From: Ornithinimicrobium laminariae
GTDB lineage: Bacteria > Actinomycetota > Actinomycetes > Actinomycetales > Dermatophilaceae
Assembly: GCF_019457945.1 (NCBI RefSeq)
Contig: NZ_JAHZSU010000001.1
Location: 577,538-641,537, forward strand
Length of the DNA: 64,000 nt
Reading direction: 5' to 3'
Made by a program: the position numbers and the translations under genes. Below, piece after piece: positions 42,168-50,849 of this stretch (its first letter is position 1; every line of letters begins with the position of its first letter). The notes beneath the pieces are model-generated. The model had not been told where the DNA came from. It saw only the letters and a list, made by a program, of their open reading frames with translations, and did not search any database.

Positions 42168-43370
42168 TTACTGCGTGGATTGTTCCTGGTCGGCGGGCGG
42201 CTCTGGATCGACGGTCTCTATCGGATCGGCTGGTTCGACTGGTTGCGCCGGCTCATCGGGCTCGGTGGGCTCAGCCGGATCAGTTGTTTCTGCCGGCTCG
42301 CTGGTTTCAGTCTCGGATGGCTCGCTGTCGCCTGAGTCGACCGCGTCAAGAAGCGCAGGAATCGCGAACCAGCCGCCCACCACGAGGAGGGCAATCACTG
42401 CCAGTCCCACCACCCATCCCACCCAGGAATCGTTTGACTTGGTCACCGGTGGTGGTGCTGTGCGCACCGTCCTGGTGTGCACGGCCTGGGTGCGCGCTGG
42501 GCCGGTGGACTGACGAATCGGAATGGGCGGCAGCGGAGTCTGCAACATAGGGGCAGGCGGTGTCCCTTGGAGCTCTCCGACCATCCCAGCAAGCACCTGA
42601 GCAACCGAGCCTACAGTGTTTCGCTGGCTGGGCCGCTTGCCCCAGAGAGAGCCGATCGCGCGCCACAGCGGGTCCGGGATGCCCTCCGGCCGGGCAGCGA
42701 GCGCCGCCGAATGGCGCTGCATGACGGCCATTGGCCCGCCGCCTTCGAAGGGGGTCACCCCGCAGCACATTTCATAAAGGACGATGCCCAGCGCATAGGC
42801 ATCCGCGGCTGGCGTTGGTGCCCGGCCTTCCCCGATCTCAGGAGCCATGTAGTTAGCCGTCCCCGACATCGTGTTGGAACGGGGCGATGCAGCAAGGTGA
42901 GCAATGGCGAAGTCTGAAACGAAGGGGACCGGTGCGCCCGAAGACATGTCCAACAAGATGTTCTCTGGCTTCACGTCCCCGTGTGCCAACCCAGTCCGGT
43001 GGATGCCTTCGAGCCCTTGGGCGATTTGGGAACCCACCCGGGCCACCTCGCTGGGAGGTAGCGTTCCGGCGTGGTTGAGCCACGCGCGCAAATCGCCGCC
43101 CTCAACGAGGTCCATCACGATTGCGAGATTGCTGTCCTGTCTCACCACGTCGTGAATACGAGTGATGAACGGCCCATCGGCAGCCACGAGCTCCGCGTGA
43201 GCTCGGCCAAATTGCTCGACCACGCCAGGATCCTCGGCCAGATCTGAACGCAGGACCTTGATGGCGGACTCATAGCCCTCAAGGTCGCGTCCGCGATAGA
43301 CGGTGCCTAACGCACCGCTGCCCAACTTGTCGGTCAGAACGTAGTTGCTGCCTAAAGGTTGCTCAGTCAT
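42168..43370 (-). CDS. Ser/Thr protein kinase, atypical active-site motifs, acidic extracellular tail
   Basis: 400 aa. Kinase domain about residues 8-270: LGSGALGTVYRGRDLEGYES, AIKVL (catalytic Lys), HGDVKPENILLD, VSDFAIAHL, then ANYMAPEIGEGRAPTPAADAYALG. The catalytic loop has HGD instead of HRD and the DFG motif reads DFA. A Pro/Thr linker leads to one membrane helix (WVGWVVGLAVIALLVVGGWF) and a Glu/Pro/Asp-rich external tail of about 65 residues. No PASTA repeats. Downstream of the YhaN-like gene on the same strand, 42 bp apart. Confidence 0.88.
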   Translation of the reverse strand: MTEQPLGSNYVLTDKLGSGALGTVYRGRDLEGYESAIKVLRSDLAEDPGVVEQFGRAHAELVAADGPFITRIHDVVRQDSNLAIVMDLVEGGDLRAWLNHAGTLPPSEVARVGSQIAQGLEGIHRTGLAHGDVKPENILLDMSSGAPVPFVSDFAIAHLAASPRSNTMSGTANYMAPEIGEGRAPTPAADAYALGIVLYEMCCGVTPFEGGGPMAVMQRHSAALAARPEGIPDPLWRAIGSLWGKRPSQRNTVGSVAQVLAGMVGELQGTPPAPMLQTPLPPIPIRQSTGPARTQAVHTRTVRTAPPPVTKSNDSWVGWVVGLAVIALLVVGGWFAIPALLDAVDSGDSEPSETETSEPAETTDPAEPTEPDEPAQPVEPADPIETVDPEPPADQEQSTQ

Positions 43371-43412
43371 GTGCGGTCCTCTGGATGGCTGCTGGTCCTG
43401 ACTAACTCATCG

Positions 43413-46046
43413 TCAGGAGGCTAGATGGACTCGATGGGCATTTTCGATTGAAACGTAGCGCTCAGGGCTACACGTCAGCACAATAACCTGGCCGGCACTG
43501 CTTGGGTCGGACAGCACGCGCCCCATCTGCGCCAGGCGGTCGGGATCCGAGTAGCCCAGAGCATCATCAACGATCACCGGCGCGCCCTCATCGGCATCAA
43601 CGAGTGATGCGACCGCAAGGCGGCTGAGCAGACCTAACTGCTCTTGAGCACCGCCAGACAAACTCTCGAACGGCACCGAGACCCCGTCGAGTTCACGGTG
43701 GGTGATCACCAGGTCCTTGTCCACGGCCACATCGAAACTCCTGCCGTGCATCCGTCGGCCAAGGGCTCGGAGCGCCGCTGCGTACGGCTCAACATACTGA
43801 TCATGGGCTTCATCCCGGCAGCCGGTCAGTGTGAGGTGCAGCTGCTTCGCTGCCCGGGCACGACGATCGACCGCCTCGAGGTGACCCTTGGCTTGCCGGA
43901 AGGCCTGCACGGCAAGGTCATAGTTTTCGCGGCGGCCCTCGCTGGCAGCCTGCTCAACGCGGCCGTTCAGTTGATCGGCGAGAGTCTGGGCGGCGCTAAC
44001 CGACTTCTGCTGAGCGGCAAGGGCCCGCTCTGTTTGTGTCAGCGCTCGCTCGGCGGCCACCAAATCCTGGACGGTGTGGTCAGAAGCCATTTCTGAAAGC
44101 GCTCCACGCGCGCTTTTCACACTGGCCTCGGCCAACGCGACAGCCTCATTGAGCGCCTCATCTGGCGATTCGCTTGAGGCCTCGCGCAGAGCTGTGGCAA
44201 CCCTGTCCAGTTCGCGCTTCGCCGCCTCGCGCCGTTCCCCGGAGCGCTCCAGTTTGCCCACGACAGCCGCAAGCCTGCCAGCCACCAACTCGTGCATTTT
44301 GCTGGCATCGGAATGGCTTCGCTTTCGGTCAGCCAGTGCCTCTTTCGCTTCAGCAATGACTTTGCGCAAGCCGTCGATCTCACGGGGCTTCACTTCATCC
44401 GGGGAGCCAAGCCGATCGTCCAGCTCAGCCAACTGGTCTGTCCAAGCTTGCCCACTTTGCCCTGACAGCGCTGTCTTGAGCTCGGCGGCCGCAACACGCA
44501 GAGCCCCATGGTTCTCCCGATACTCAGAAGCCGCACGCTGCGCATCTTCCACGCTGTTCACGTCCGCCGCACTCAGCAGGTGACTCAACTTGGCGGACTT
44601 AGCCTCAAGTTCTGAGCGCAAGGTTGCCGCGTCACCACCAGGGCGCACTCGGACCCTGGCGACTCCAGCCACCGAGATCTCCGTCTCGGCCGTGACGAGG
44701 ACGTCTTCCAGTAATCCACCGGGCGCCATTGCCGTGGCTTGACCATCAATCGTGATCTCGGCACCTTCGACGATTCGCTCCACGGACACCAAAGTCGCGA
44801 TGGCTTCAACGGCTGCCTGCGCCGCAATAACCTCTGCCCCTGCACCGGCAATCTCGTCGGCCATCGCTGGTGTGACCACAGCGCTATCGGCTGCGCGCTG
44901 AGCTGCATCGTGTGCCTTCGTCAGATCACCGATCCGAGCGCAAGCCTCTCGCAACTGCGCCAACCTTTCTGAGTCTTGGGCTTGCGCGTACTCATCGTGC
45001 AGATCGGCCAGGGTGTGCGTGGCAGTCTCAGCCTCAGTGGTGGCTCGGCCAAGCATGTGCTTCGCCTCATCAACGGCGTCGCCAAGCTCGCGCCTCTGTC
45101 TCGTGAGGGCTTCGGCATCGGAGTCCACGACAACGACCGCATCCTGTCGCGCTTGGACCTCAGCTCGCAGTTTTTCGCGCTGGACGACCGCGGATTTGCA
45201 TCGACGCAGCTCAGCCTCGGCCAAGTCGATGCGCTCCCGGGCCTGGCGCCTGAGTTGCTCTGCCTCACGGGCAGCCTTTGTGGCCACCCGTGCTGCCGAT
45301 AGCGCTTCTTGCAGCTCAGGCAACCCGTCTTTCGCGGCGTGCCACTGTTGCACGGCAGCGTCTCGCTGACCCATCAAACTGAGTGATTCCTGCCAGGAGC
45401 CATGAGCGAACACAGCCTTGTCGTGCGAATCATTGGCAGAGGTCAATGCTTGCTTGAGCTCGCCACTAGGCCGCCCTGCCGCAGGCGTGAAGTAGCGCGA
45501 GTACTCGCGCTCGACATCGCTGAGCAGATCGTCACCACCAGGCACGTGCATATCCGCGCCAGCGGCTTGGTCGAGTGCACTTTGCAGCACGGAGCTATCC
45601 GACAGAGCGTTAGTAGCGGCTCCCCCGCCCTGAGCAAATCGGAGTGACTCAAACAGCGTCCGGTCCAGATCGCGCTCGATGAGTCGCTCCAGCTCTCGCT
45701 GCGCGTTGTCCCCGGTAAAGGACTGTTTCGTCGGGCTAAGCACCTCAACGACGATCTTCGTCGAGCGCAGCCACTGTTTGGCAATCCGCAGACGGCGGCC
45801 GCCAATGGTCACTTCAGCTTCGACGAAAGGCCCGAGGTCCTGACCAACCGGCTGCATGGCCTGAATGTCCTTGGACCTGCTTGTCGACTTCTTTTTGGGG
45901 TCCAGCAAGAGATCAAGCGCTTCGATGACGGTGCTCTTGCCAACTTCGTTTGGCCCATCAACGATCACCACACCAGAGTCAGGAAACTCAACGGTGCGAG
46001 ATGCGACCCCCCTGACGTTGGCCAATGTAACGGAGTGAATCTTCAT
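43413..46046 (-). CDS. SMC-like ATPase of DNA repair (YhaN/SbcC-like)
   Basis: 877 aa. Walker A GPNEVGKSTVIEALDLLLDP near the N-terminus (residues 31-50), long coiled-coil middle (about residues 180-750), and C-terminal signature LSGGAQEQLGLLSRLAVASL plus Walker B PVIVDDALGYSDPDRL. There is no CxxC zinc hook, which separates it from Rad50/SbcC and fits YhaN. Coupled to the nuclease at 46043-47260 by an ATGA overlap. The pair probably processes DNA ends. Confidence 0.88.
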   Translation of the reverse strand: MKIHSVTLANVRGVASRTVEFPDSGVVIVDGPNEVGKSTVIEALDLLLDPKKKSTSRSKDIQAMQPVGQDLGPFVEAEVTIGGRRLRIAKQWLRSTKIVVEVLSPTKQSFTGDNAQRELERLIERDLDRTLFESLRFAQGGGAATNALSDSSVLQSALDQAAGADMHVPGGDDLLSDVEREYSRYFTPAAGRPSGELKQALTSANDSHDKAVFAHGSWQESLSLMGQRDAAVQQWHAAKDGLPELQEALSAARVATKAAREAEQLRRQARERIDLAEAELRRCKSAVVQREKLRAEVQARQDAVVVVDSDAEALTRQRRELGDAVDEAKHMLGRATTEAETATHTLADLHDEYAQAQDSERLAQLREACARIGDLTKAHDAAQRAADSAVVTPAMADEIAGAGAEVIAAQAAVEAIATLVSVERIVEGAEITIDGQATAMAPGGLLEDVLVTAETEISVAGVARVRVRPGGDAATLRSELEAKSAKLSHLLSAADVNSVEDAQRAASEYRENHGALRVAAAELKTALSGQSGQAWTDQLAELDDRLGSPDEVKPREIDGLRKVIAEAKEALADRKRSHSDASKMHELVAGRLAAVVGKLERSGERREAAKRELDRVATALREASSESPDEALNEAVALAEASVKSARGALSEMASDHTVQDLVAAERALTQTERALAAQQKSVSAAQTLADQLNGRVEQAASEGRRENYDLAVQAFRQAKGHLEAVDRRARAAKQLHLTLTGCRDEAHDQYVEPYAAALRALGRRMHGRSFDVAVDKDLVITHRELDGVSVPFESLSGGAQEQLGLLSRLAVASLVDADEGAPVIVDDALGYSDPDRLAQMGRVLSDPSSAGQVIVLTCSPERYVSIENAHRVHLAS

Positions 46047-47260
46047 CGCGATCCCTCTTTCTTAAGCCGGTAGAGCAGGGCAAGAGCATCGCGAGCGCTC
46101 GTCGAGTCATCGTCAGCGTCACTTCGGTACGTCCATTCGAGCAACTCAGAGTCGTCAACCTCGAAACCCGGCTCAGGGGTGTCTTGCCCTCCCTGGTCCT
46201 GGTCGGTCTGACTCAAGATCTCGCTGGCAGCACGCGCCACGAAGCCACTCAGGCCCAGGGCTGCCAGGTCTTCGTCGCTACTCAGCACGGCCAGCGACGA
46301 ACGGCTCTGCCAGTCGGGGATCGCCGCGAACATCTGCTCGTAGCGCTCCATGCTCACCATCAAGTCGTGGTGATCGCTGAGGGCCAACGTGCCCTGAAGC
46401 CTCAGTTTGAGGACGGTCCGGTCTTTGGACGGCATCGTTGATAGTCCACGCTCAACAGCCGCGACATCGGCTGCCGTCGACACGTCAAAGGCACGCTCGG
46501 CGAAAGTCCAGGTGCCCACATGATGTTGCGTCACCGAAGGAGCCTGACCAGCCTCTAAGTCCACCACCAGCACATTGCCGGGTGCCTCTTCGCGTAAAGC
46601 CGTGACTTCACTTGCCCCCGAATACCAAATCGCGCCGGAGCTGCCAACGCTCGTTGTTGAGTGCCGGTCACCGAGCGCGACGAAGTGGATCTGTCCTGCT
46701 GCCAGAGCCGACTCCAAGGGCTCAGCAGCAATGTTGAATCGCTCTCCCGCCCCTCTGTCAAGAGCATCAATCGAGCCGTGGCCAACCACAATCCGGGTTG
46801 TGCCGTCAGCAGGTCCTGTCTGGCTGAGCGCTTCAGAGACCAGATCGCGGTCCGGGTGTTTCCCGTGCCACGGAGCGGCCACTAACTCGACACCTTCACG
46901 GACTTCGTGCGCACCTGGCTCCGCCAGGATGTGCACGTGCTCGGGCAGGTGAGCGACAAAGTCGTCTTGCTCATAGAGCGTCCCGCGCTCCAGAGAGTCG
47001 TGATTGCCGGGCAACAGATAAATCGGCACAGCAACATCGCGCATCACTTCGAGCGCCCGCTGCACGGTTTGTGTGTTTAGTTGGTTGTTTTCAAAAACAT
47101 CGCCCGCGACGACGATGAACTCACAACCTTGGGCGACAGCCACGTTGCCCAGACTGCGAATCGACTCCAACCGAGCATCGGCAAAACGCGCTTGTGCTTC
47201 TGTGCTGAGGAAGGCACGTGTCATCCCGATCTGCCAATCCGCAGTGTGGAGAAATCGCAC
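46043..47260 (-). CDS. DNA repair metallophosphoesterase (YhaO/SbcD-like)
   Basis: 405 aa. Calcineurin-type nuclease motifs: FLHTADWQIG, VVAGDVFENNQL, LPGNHDSLERG, APWHGKHPD, IVVGHGSIDALDRG and VALGDRHSTT. A C-terminal part of about 130 residues is acidic. In the usual Mre11/SbcD role it cuts DNA under control of the partner ATPase, encoded next (ATGA overlap). Confidence 0.9.
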   Translation of the reverse strand: MRFLHTADWQIGMTRAFLSTEAQARFADARLESIRSLGNVAVAQGCEFIVVAGDVFENNQLNTQTVQRALEVMRDVAVPIYLLPGNHDSLERGTLYEQDDFVAHLPEHVHILAEPGAHEVREGVELVAAPWHGKHPDRDLVSEALSQTGPADGTTRIVVGHGSIDALDRGAGERFNIAAEPLESALAAGQIHFVALGDRHSTTSVGSSGAIWYSGASEVTALREEAPGNVLVVDLEAGQAPSVTQHHVGTWTFAERAFDVSTAADVAAVERGLSTMPSKDRTVLKLRLQGTLALSDHHDLMVSMERYEQMFAAIPDWQSRSSLAVLSSDEDLAALGLSGFVARAASEILSQTDQDQGGQDTPEPGFEVDDSELLEWTYRSDADDDSTSARDALALLYRLKKEGSR

Positions 47261-47397
47261 GATGCTGCCCTCCTTCGCTTGCGGTGTCGCTTTATCGACA
47301 ACCTTGATGGGGTGTGGTTACACGTTAAGAGAGAGCACTGACATACCCACTCAGGACTGGCCGAATGCCAGCACCGAAGTCCGGTGAAGCCCAATCG

Positions 47398-47754
47398 CTA
47401 GCTGCTCAATAGCAACAATGGCAACATGGCCCCCATTAGCCCCAAGACAGTTGTCAGGGCTAGGTAGCGCAAGGCAGCCACTCGATCGCGCTGCCACACC
47501 TCATGCGTCTGAACAGCCAACGTGCTGTAGGTCGTCAGCGCCCCGCACAGCCCGGCCGCCAGGACCAGCGTCAGCCCCGGCGCCATCCGGTCAGACAGCG
47601 CGACAACGACCCCCAGCGCGACCGAACCCAACACATTGACCAGCATGATTCCGCGAAACGGGCCCCATGCCGCAGTTGTGCTCAGGTGTCGAAGCATGGC
47701 TCCCAGCGCCCCACCGATCGCGACGAACAGCAGCCCAAGCACAGAAAACCCCAC
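47398..47754 (-). CDS. crcB: Fluoride channel subunit CrcB (Fluc)
   Basis: 118 aa, four helices. GGALGAMLRHL is the first-helix signature and GLCGALTTYSTLAVQ carries the Fluc Phe-box-type motif TTYST with the central Na+ site. Fluoride export protects enolase and phosphatases. It is one base downstream of the second crcB copy and likely forms a heterodimer with it. Confidence 0.92.
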   Translation of the reverse strand: MGFSVLGLLFVAIGGALGAMLRHLSTTAAWGPFRGIMLVNVLGSVALGVVVALSDRMAPGLTLVLAAGLCGALTTYSTLAVQTHEVWQRDRVAALRYLALTTVLGLMGAMLPLLLLSS

Positions 47755-47755
47755 C

Positions 47756-48166
47756 TCAAACCATCCTTGTCGTTAGTCGACGAACGATAGACATCCCGTA
47801 CCCAGCGACCAGCACACAGAGCACCGGCGTCACGAGCATGTAACCAAGGCCAAGGGCTAAGTCAGTGGCGCCATCAACCCCCACGCCGCCAAGCACCGCC
47901 ACCTGGACCGCATACGTCGAGAAGGTCGTAAACCCACCCAAGACACCGGTGCCCAAGAAAAGTTTGCCGTTAGCCGTGACCTTGTCTCGCGTCGCCAACT
48001 CCGCAACAACCCCCAGCGCAAAACAGCCCACAACGTTCATTAGAAGCGTCGCGAGTGGGAATGCACCCGAACCGGTGGGATACAACAACTCCACGGACCA
48101 GCGCAGCATGGCTCCCAGCGCGCCACCAGCGGCAACAAGTGTGAGTTGCGCCCTATCTACGTGCAT
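47756..48166 (-). CDS. crcB: Fluoride channel subunit CrcB (Fluc), second copy
   Basis: 136 aa. GGALGAMLRWSVELL and LGGFTTFSTYAVQ are the family motifs, with an extra N-terminal stretch (MHVDRAQLTL). Tandem crcB genes are usual in Gram-positive bacteria, giving an asymmetric dimer. First gene of the pair. No crcB (fluoride) riboswitch pattern was seen in the 100 bp upstream. Confidence 0.92.
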   Translation of the reverse strand: MHVDRAQLTLVAAGGALGAMLRWSVELLYPTGSGAFPLATLLMNVVGCFALGVVAELATRDKVTANGKLFLGTGVLGGFTTFSTYAVQVAVLGGVGVDGATDLALGLGYMLVTPVLCVLVAGYGMSIVRRLTTRMV

Positions 48167-48244
48167 GATTTCGACCCTATGTCAGTGCATCCGATAAACT
48201 GGGCTTCATGTCGACTTCTACAGAAGCCGTCTCTGGTAGTACCA

Positions 48245-48263
48245 AGCCGAGCTCAGCTCGGCT
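48245..48263. repeat. Short hairpin upstream of the CNNM gene
   Basis: AGCCGAGCT-C-AGCTCGGCT, nine pairs around one base, 18 bp before the start at 48282 and 78 bp from the divergent crcB start. It may be an operator or a leader structure. Confidence 0.4.
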
Positions 48264-48281
48264 CCTCACCAAGGCGCATAA

Positions 48282-49706
48282 GTGTTAATCGCCAGCGGTC
48301 TCTTCATCATTCTTGGGCTCACGGCCCTGACGGGTTACTTCGTCGCTCAGGAATTTGCTTATGTTTCCGTTGACCGCGGCAAACTCCAACAACTCGCCGA
48401 TGAGGGCGATGCCGCCGCAGAGCGTGCGCTCAAGATCACCTCTCGCCTTTCCTTCACTCTCTCGGGAGCGCAGTTCGGCATCACGTTGACCGCTCTCCTC
48501 GTGGGATTCGCTGGTGAACCACTGCTGGGCCAGGGCCTGGCCAATGCATTTGGCTTTACCGGATTGTCCTCAGCCGCGTTGGTCTCGATCTCCGTGATCT
48601 TTGTGTTGGTCTTCTCCACCTTCGTCCAGATGGTTCTGGGCGAGCTGGGACCAAAGAACTTGGCGATCGCTAAGACCGTCCCGCTGGCTCGAGCGCTATC
48701 GCGTTCCACGTTGATCTACCTCAAGCTCGCTGGCCCGATCATCACGATCTTTGACAGGGCTTCTAACAAGTTGCTGCGTTCAGTGGGCATCGAGCCAGTC
48801 GAGGAGCTGCCCCAGGGCGCAACCCCGGAGGACCTTCACCGCATCATCGAAGAATCTGCCCTGGGTGGTCTGCTCGATGATGACCTCAGCCGTTTGCTGG
48901 GGCGCGGTTTGGCCTTCCGTGGCCACGCGGCTGAAGAGGTGATGACGCCTCGGATCGACGTTGAAATCGTCCAGGCAGATGAGCCCGCAGCCCGAGTGTT
49001 GGAACTGTTGGAGACGGGGCACTCCCGCTTCCCCGTGGTCGGCCGGGACGTCGACGACATCGTTGGCGTCGTTGGGCTGCACGAACTGCTGCAGATCAGC
49101 CCCGAAGAGCGCGCCCACACCCCCGTTCGCGACATCGTCGACGAAGCAGTGATCTTGCCCGAGTCGCTGCCGTTGCCACGGGTGCTGGAACGCCTTCGCG
49201 AATCCCACCGCCAGATCGCGGTTGTCGTGGATGAGTATGGCGGCTTCGCTGGCGTCATCACGTTCGAAGATGTCGCCGAGGAAGTTGTCGGTGAGATCTG
49301 GGACGAAGACGATCTGCACGAAGAGCAGCCTGAGGCACGCGCCGACGGCTCCTGGGAGCTACCGGCTCGCCTGCGGATGGACGAAGTCGAAGACATCACC
49401 AATATTGAGCTGCCCGAAGACGAGGACTATGACACGTTGTCTGGCCTCGTCATGGACACTCTCGGCCGGATGGCTGAGGTTGGCGACGAGCTAGACGTTG
49501 TGTGGGAAACCCGCAACGACGAGGGCGAGCCGCAAACCAGCAGCGTCCATATCGAAGTGAAGTCCTTGACCAGGCACGTGCCCGACACGGTGGTGATCCA
49601 CGAAGCGGTCATCACCGACGAGGACGGCAACGTGGTTGAGACCGCCAACGACGATAGCGACGATGAAGCCGACAAGGATCACGGCAGTAAGAAGGTGGAT
49701 TCATGA
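48282..49706 (+). CDS. CNNM/CorC-type membrane protein with CBS pair (hemolysin family)
   Basis: 474 aa. DUF21 membrane domain (about residues 1-190; QMVLGELGPKNLAIAKT is its signature), a CBS pair (EEVMTPRIDVEIVQADEP; VVVDEYGGFAGVITFEDV), then a CorC_HlyC domain and an acidic tail. CNNM proteins transport or regulate Mg2+/Na+. GTG 48282. ATGA overlap with the paralogue at 49703. Confidence 0.92.
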   Translation: MLIASGLFIILGLTALTGYFVAQEFAYVSVDRGKLQQLADEGDAAAERALKITSRLSFTLSGAQFGITLTALLVGFAGEPLLGQGLANAFGFTGLSSAALVSISVIFVLVFSTFVQMVLGELGPKNLAIAKTVPLARALSRSTLIYLKLAGPIITIFDRASNKLLRSVGIEPVEELPQGATPEDLHRIIEESALGGLLDDDLSRLLGRGLAFRGHAAEEVMTPRIDVEIVQADEPAARVLELLETGHSRFPVVGRDVDDIVGVVGLHELLQISPEERAHTPVRDIVDEAVILPESLPLPRVLERLRESHRQIAVVVDEYGGFAGVITFEDVAEEVVGEIWDEDDLHEEQPEARADGSWELPARLRMDEVEDITNIELPEDEDYDTLSGLVMDTLGRMAEVGDELDVVWETRNDEGEPQTSSVHIEVKSLTRHVPDTVVIHEAVITDEDGNVVETANDDSDDEADKDHGSKKVDS

Positions 49707-50758
49707 GCACCGGAACAGCCCTGCTGATCTCTGTTGTCCTACTGGCCCTCAACGGCTTTTTTGTTGCGGCCGAGTTCGCTGTCGTTGCCGCTAAGCGCCA
49801 CCGCCTGGAAGAGAAGGCTGCTGAAGGTAGCCGCGCGGCTAAGGCAGCTGTCAACGCTAATAAGGAACTCAGCCTGATGCTGGCCGGTGCCCAATTGGGC
49901 ATCACGCTGTGCACTTTGGGTCTGGGCGCGCTCTCCGAGCCAGCGATTGCTGCGCTCTTGGAGCCCTTGCTGCACGCCATTCACGTGCCCGAGTCGCTGA
50001 TGCACCTCATCTCGGTCATCATCGCCGTGGCCATCGTGGTCTTCTTGCACATGGTTGTCGGCGAGATGGCACCGAAGTCGTGGGCGATTTCGCACCCAGA
50101 GTCTTCGGCGCTCATCCTGGCGATGCCCTTCCGGGCCTTCACCTGGATCTTCCGTCCGGTGATCTTCGTGTTAAACGAGATGGCCAACGCCTTGCTAAAG
50201 CTCTTCAAGGTCGAGCCCGTAGATTCGGGCGAGAGTGGCCGACGTGGCCCGGCTGACCTGCAACTCTTGCTGTCGACCTCACACGAGCACGGCGTCTTGC
50301 CAGACCAGGAGCACGCGATGCTCACTGGAGCACTGCGTCTGGAGAACGAGACCATCGCGGCCGTCATGCTCCCGCTAAGCGAGGCCGTCACGATCGCCTC
50401 GGATGGCACCGCGCTCGACGTCGAGGCGCTGTCGCGAGACAGCGGCCGAAGCCGGCTTTTCGTCAGAGAGAATCGCCAGGTCACTGGTTTGGTTCACGTG
50501 CGCGACGCAATGCGAGCAACCGCTGGCGGTCAGCAAGACCGCCCGTTGACGGACTTTATCCAAGAGACGGTAGCGCTGCCCGCGTCGATGCACCTCATTG
50601 ACGCTGTGAGCACTCTGCGTCAGCAGCGCGCACAATTGGCATTGGTTCAGGACGGCCACGGCCAGACGGTTGGTTTGGCTTCACTCGAAGACATCCTTGA
50701 GCAGATTCTCGGCGAGTTTTACGACGAGACTGACCTGCCCGAACCAACAAACGTCTAG
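49703..50758 (+). CDS. CNNM-type membrane protein with CBS pair, short form
   Basis: 351 aa. The DUF21 domain is complete (HMVVGEMAPKSWAISHP signature), and the CBS pair follows (VMLPLSEAVTIASDGT; LALVQDGHGQTVGLASLEDI), but the CorC_HlyC C-terminal domain of its neighbour is missing. Actinobacteria commonly carry such long/short pairs, perhaps acting as a heterodimer. Followed by a hairpin and a strong terminator. Confidence 0.9.
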   Translation: MSTGTALLISVVLLALNGFFVAAEFAVVAAKRHRLEEKAAEGSRAAKAAVNANKELSLMLAGAQLGITLCTLGLGALSEPAIAALLEPLLHAIHVPESLMHLISVIIAVAIVVFLHMVVGEMAPKSWAISHPESSALILAMPFRAFTWIFRPVIFVLNEMANALLKLFKVEPVDSGESGRRGPADLQLLLSTSHEHGVLPDQEHAMLTGALRLENETIAAVMLPLSEAVTIASDGTALDVEALSRDSGRSRLFVRENRQVTGLVHVRDAMRATAGGQQDRPLTDFIQETVALPASMHLIDAVSTLRQQRAQLALVQDGHGQTVGLASLEDILEQILGEFYDETDLPEPTNV

Positions 50759-50760
50759 TC

Positions 50761-50794
50761 GGTATGCGGTGAGCTAGTCAGCCCGCCGCATACC
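50761..50794 (+). repeat. GGTATGCGG / CCGCATACC hairpin
   Basis: Nine-bp stem with a 16-nt loop, two bases after the stop of the CNNM gene and 10 bp before the terminator. It contains two copies of the GGTATGC heptamer that is frequent in this window. Confidence 0.5.
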
Positions 50795-50803
50795 GCCGAC
50801 AAA

Positions 50804-50849
50804 GGCCCGGCTCCCCGTGATCACGCATCACGAGGGGCCGGGTTTTTTT
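50804..50849. terminator. Strong intrinsic terminator
   Basis: GGCCCGGCTCCCCGTGAT and ATCACGAGGGGCCGGG pair over about 16 bp (one mismatch) with a short CACGC loop and a seven-T run on the plus strand. The converging gene's TAA stop lies inside the T-run (50848-50850). Confidence 0.92.

Noticed and set aside
48167-48281. Fluoride (crcB) riboswitch upstream of the crcB pair
   Set aside because: The conserved fluoride-riboswitch blocks could not be found on the minus strand; only a simple hairpin is present.
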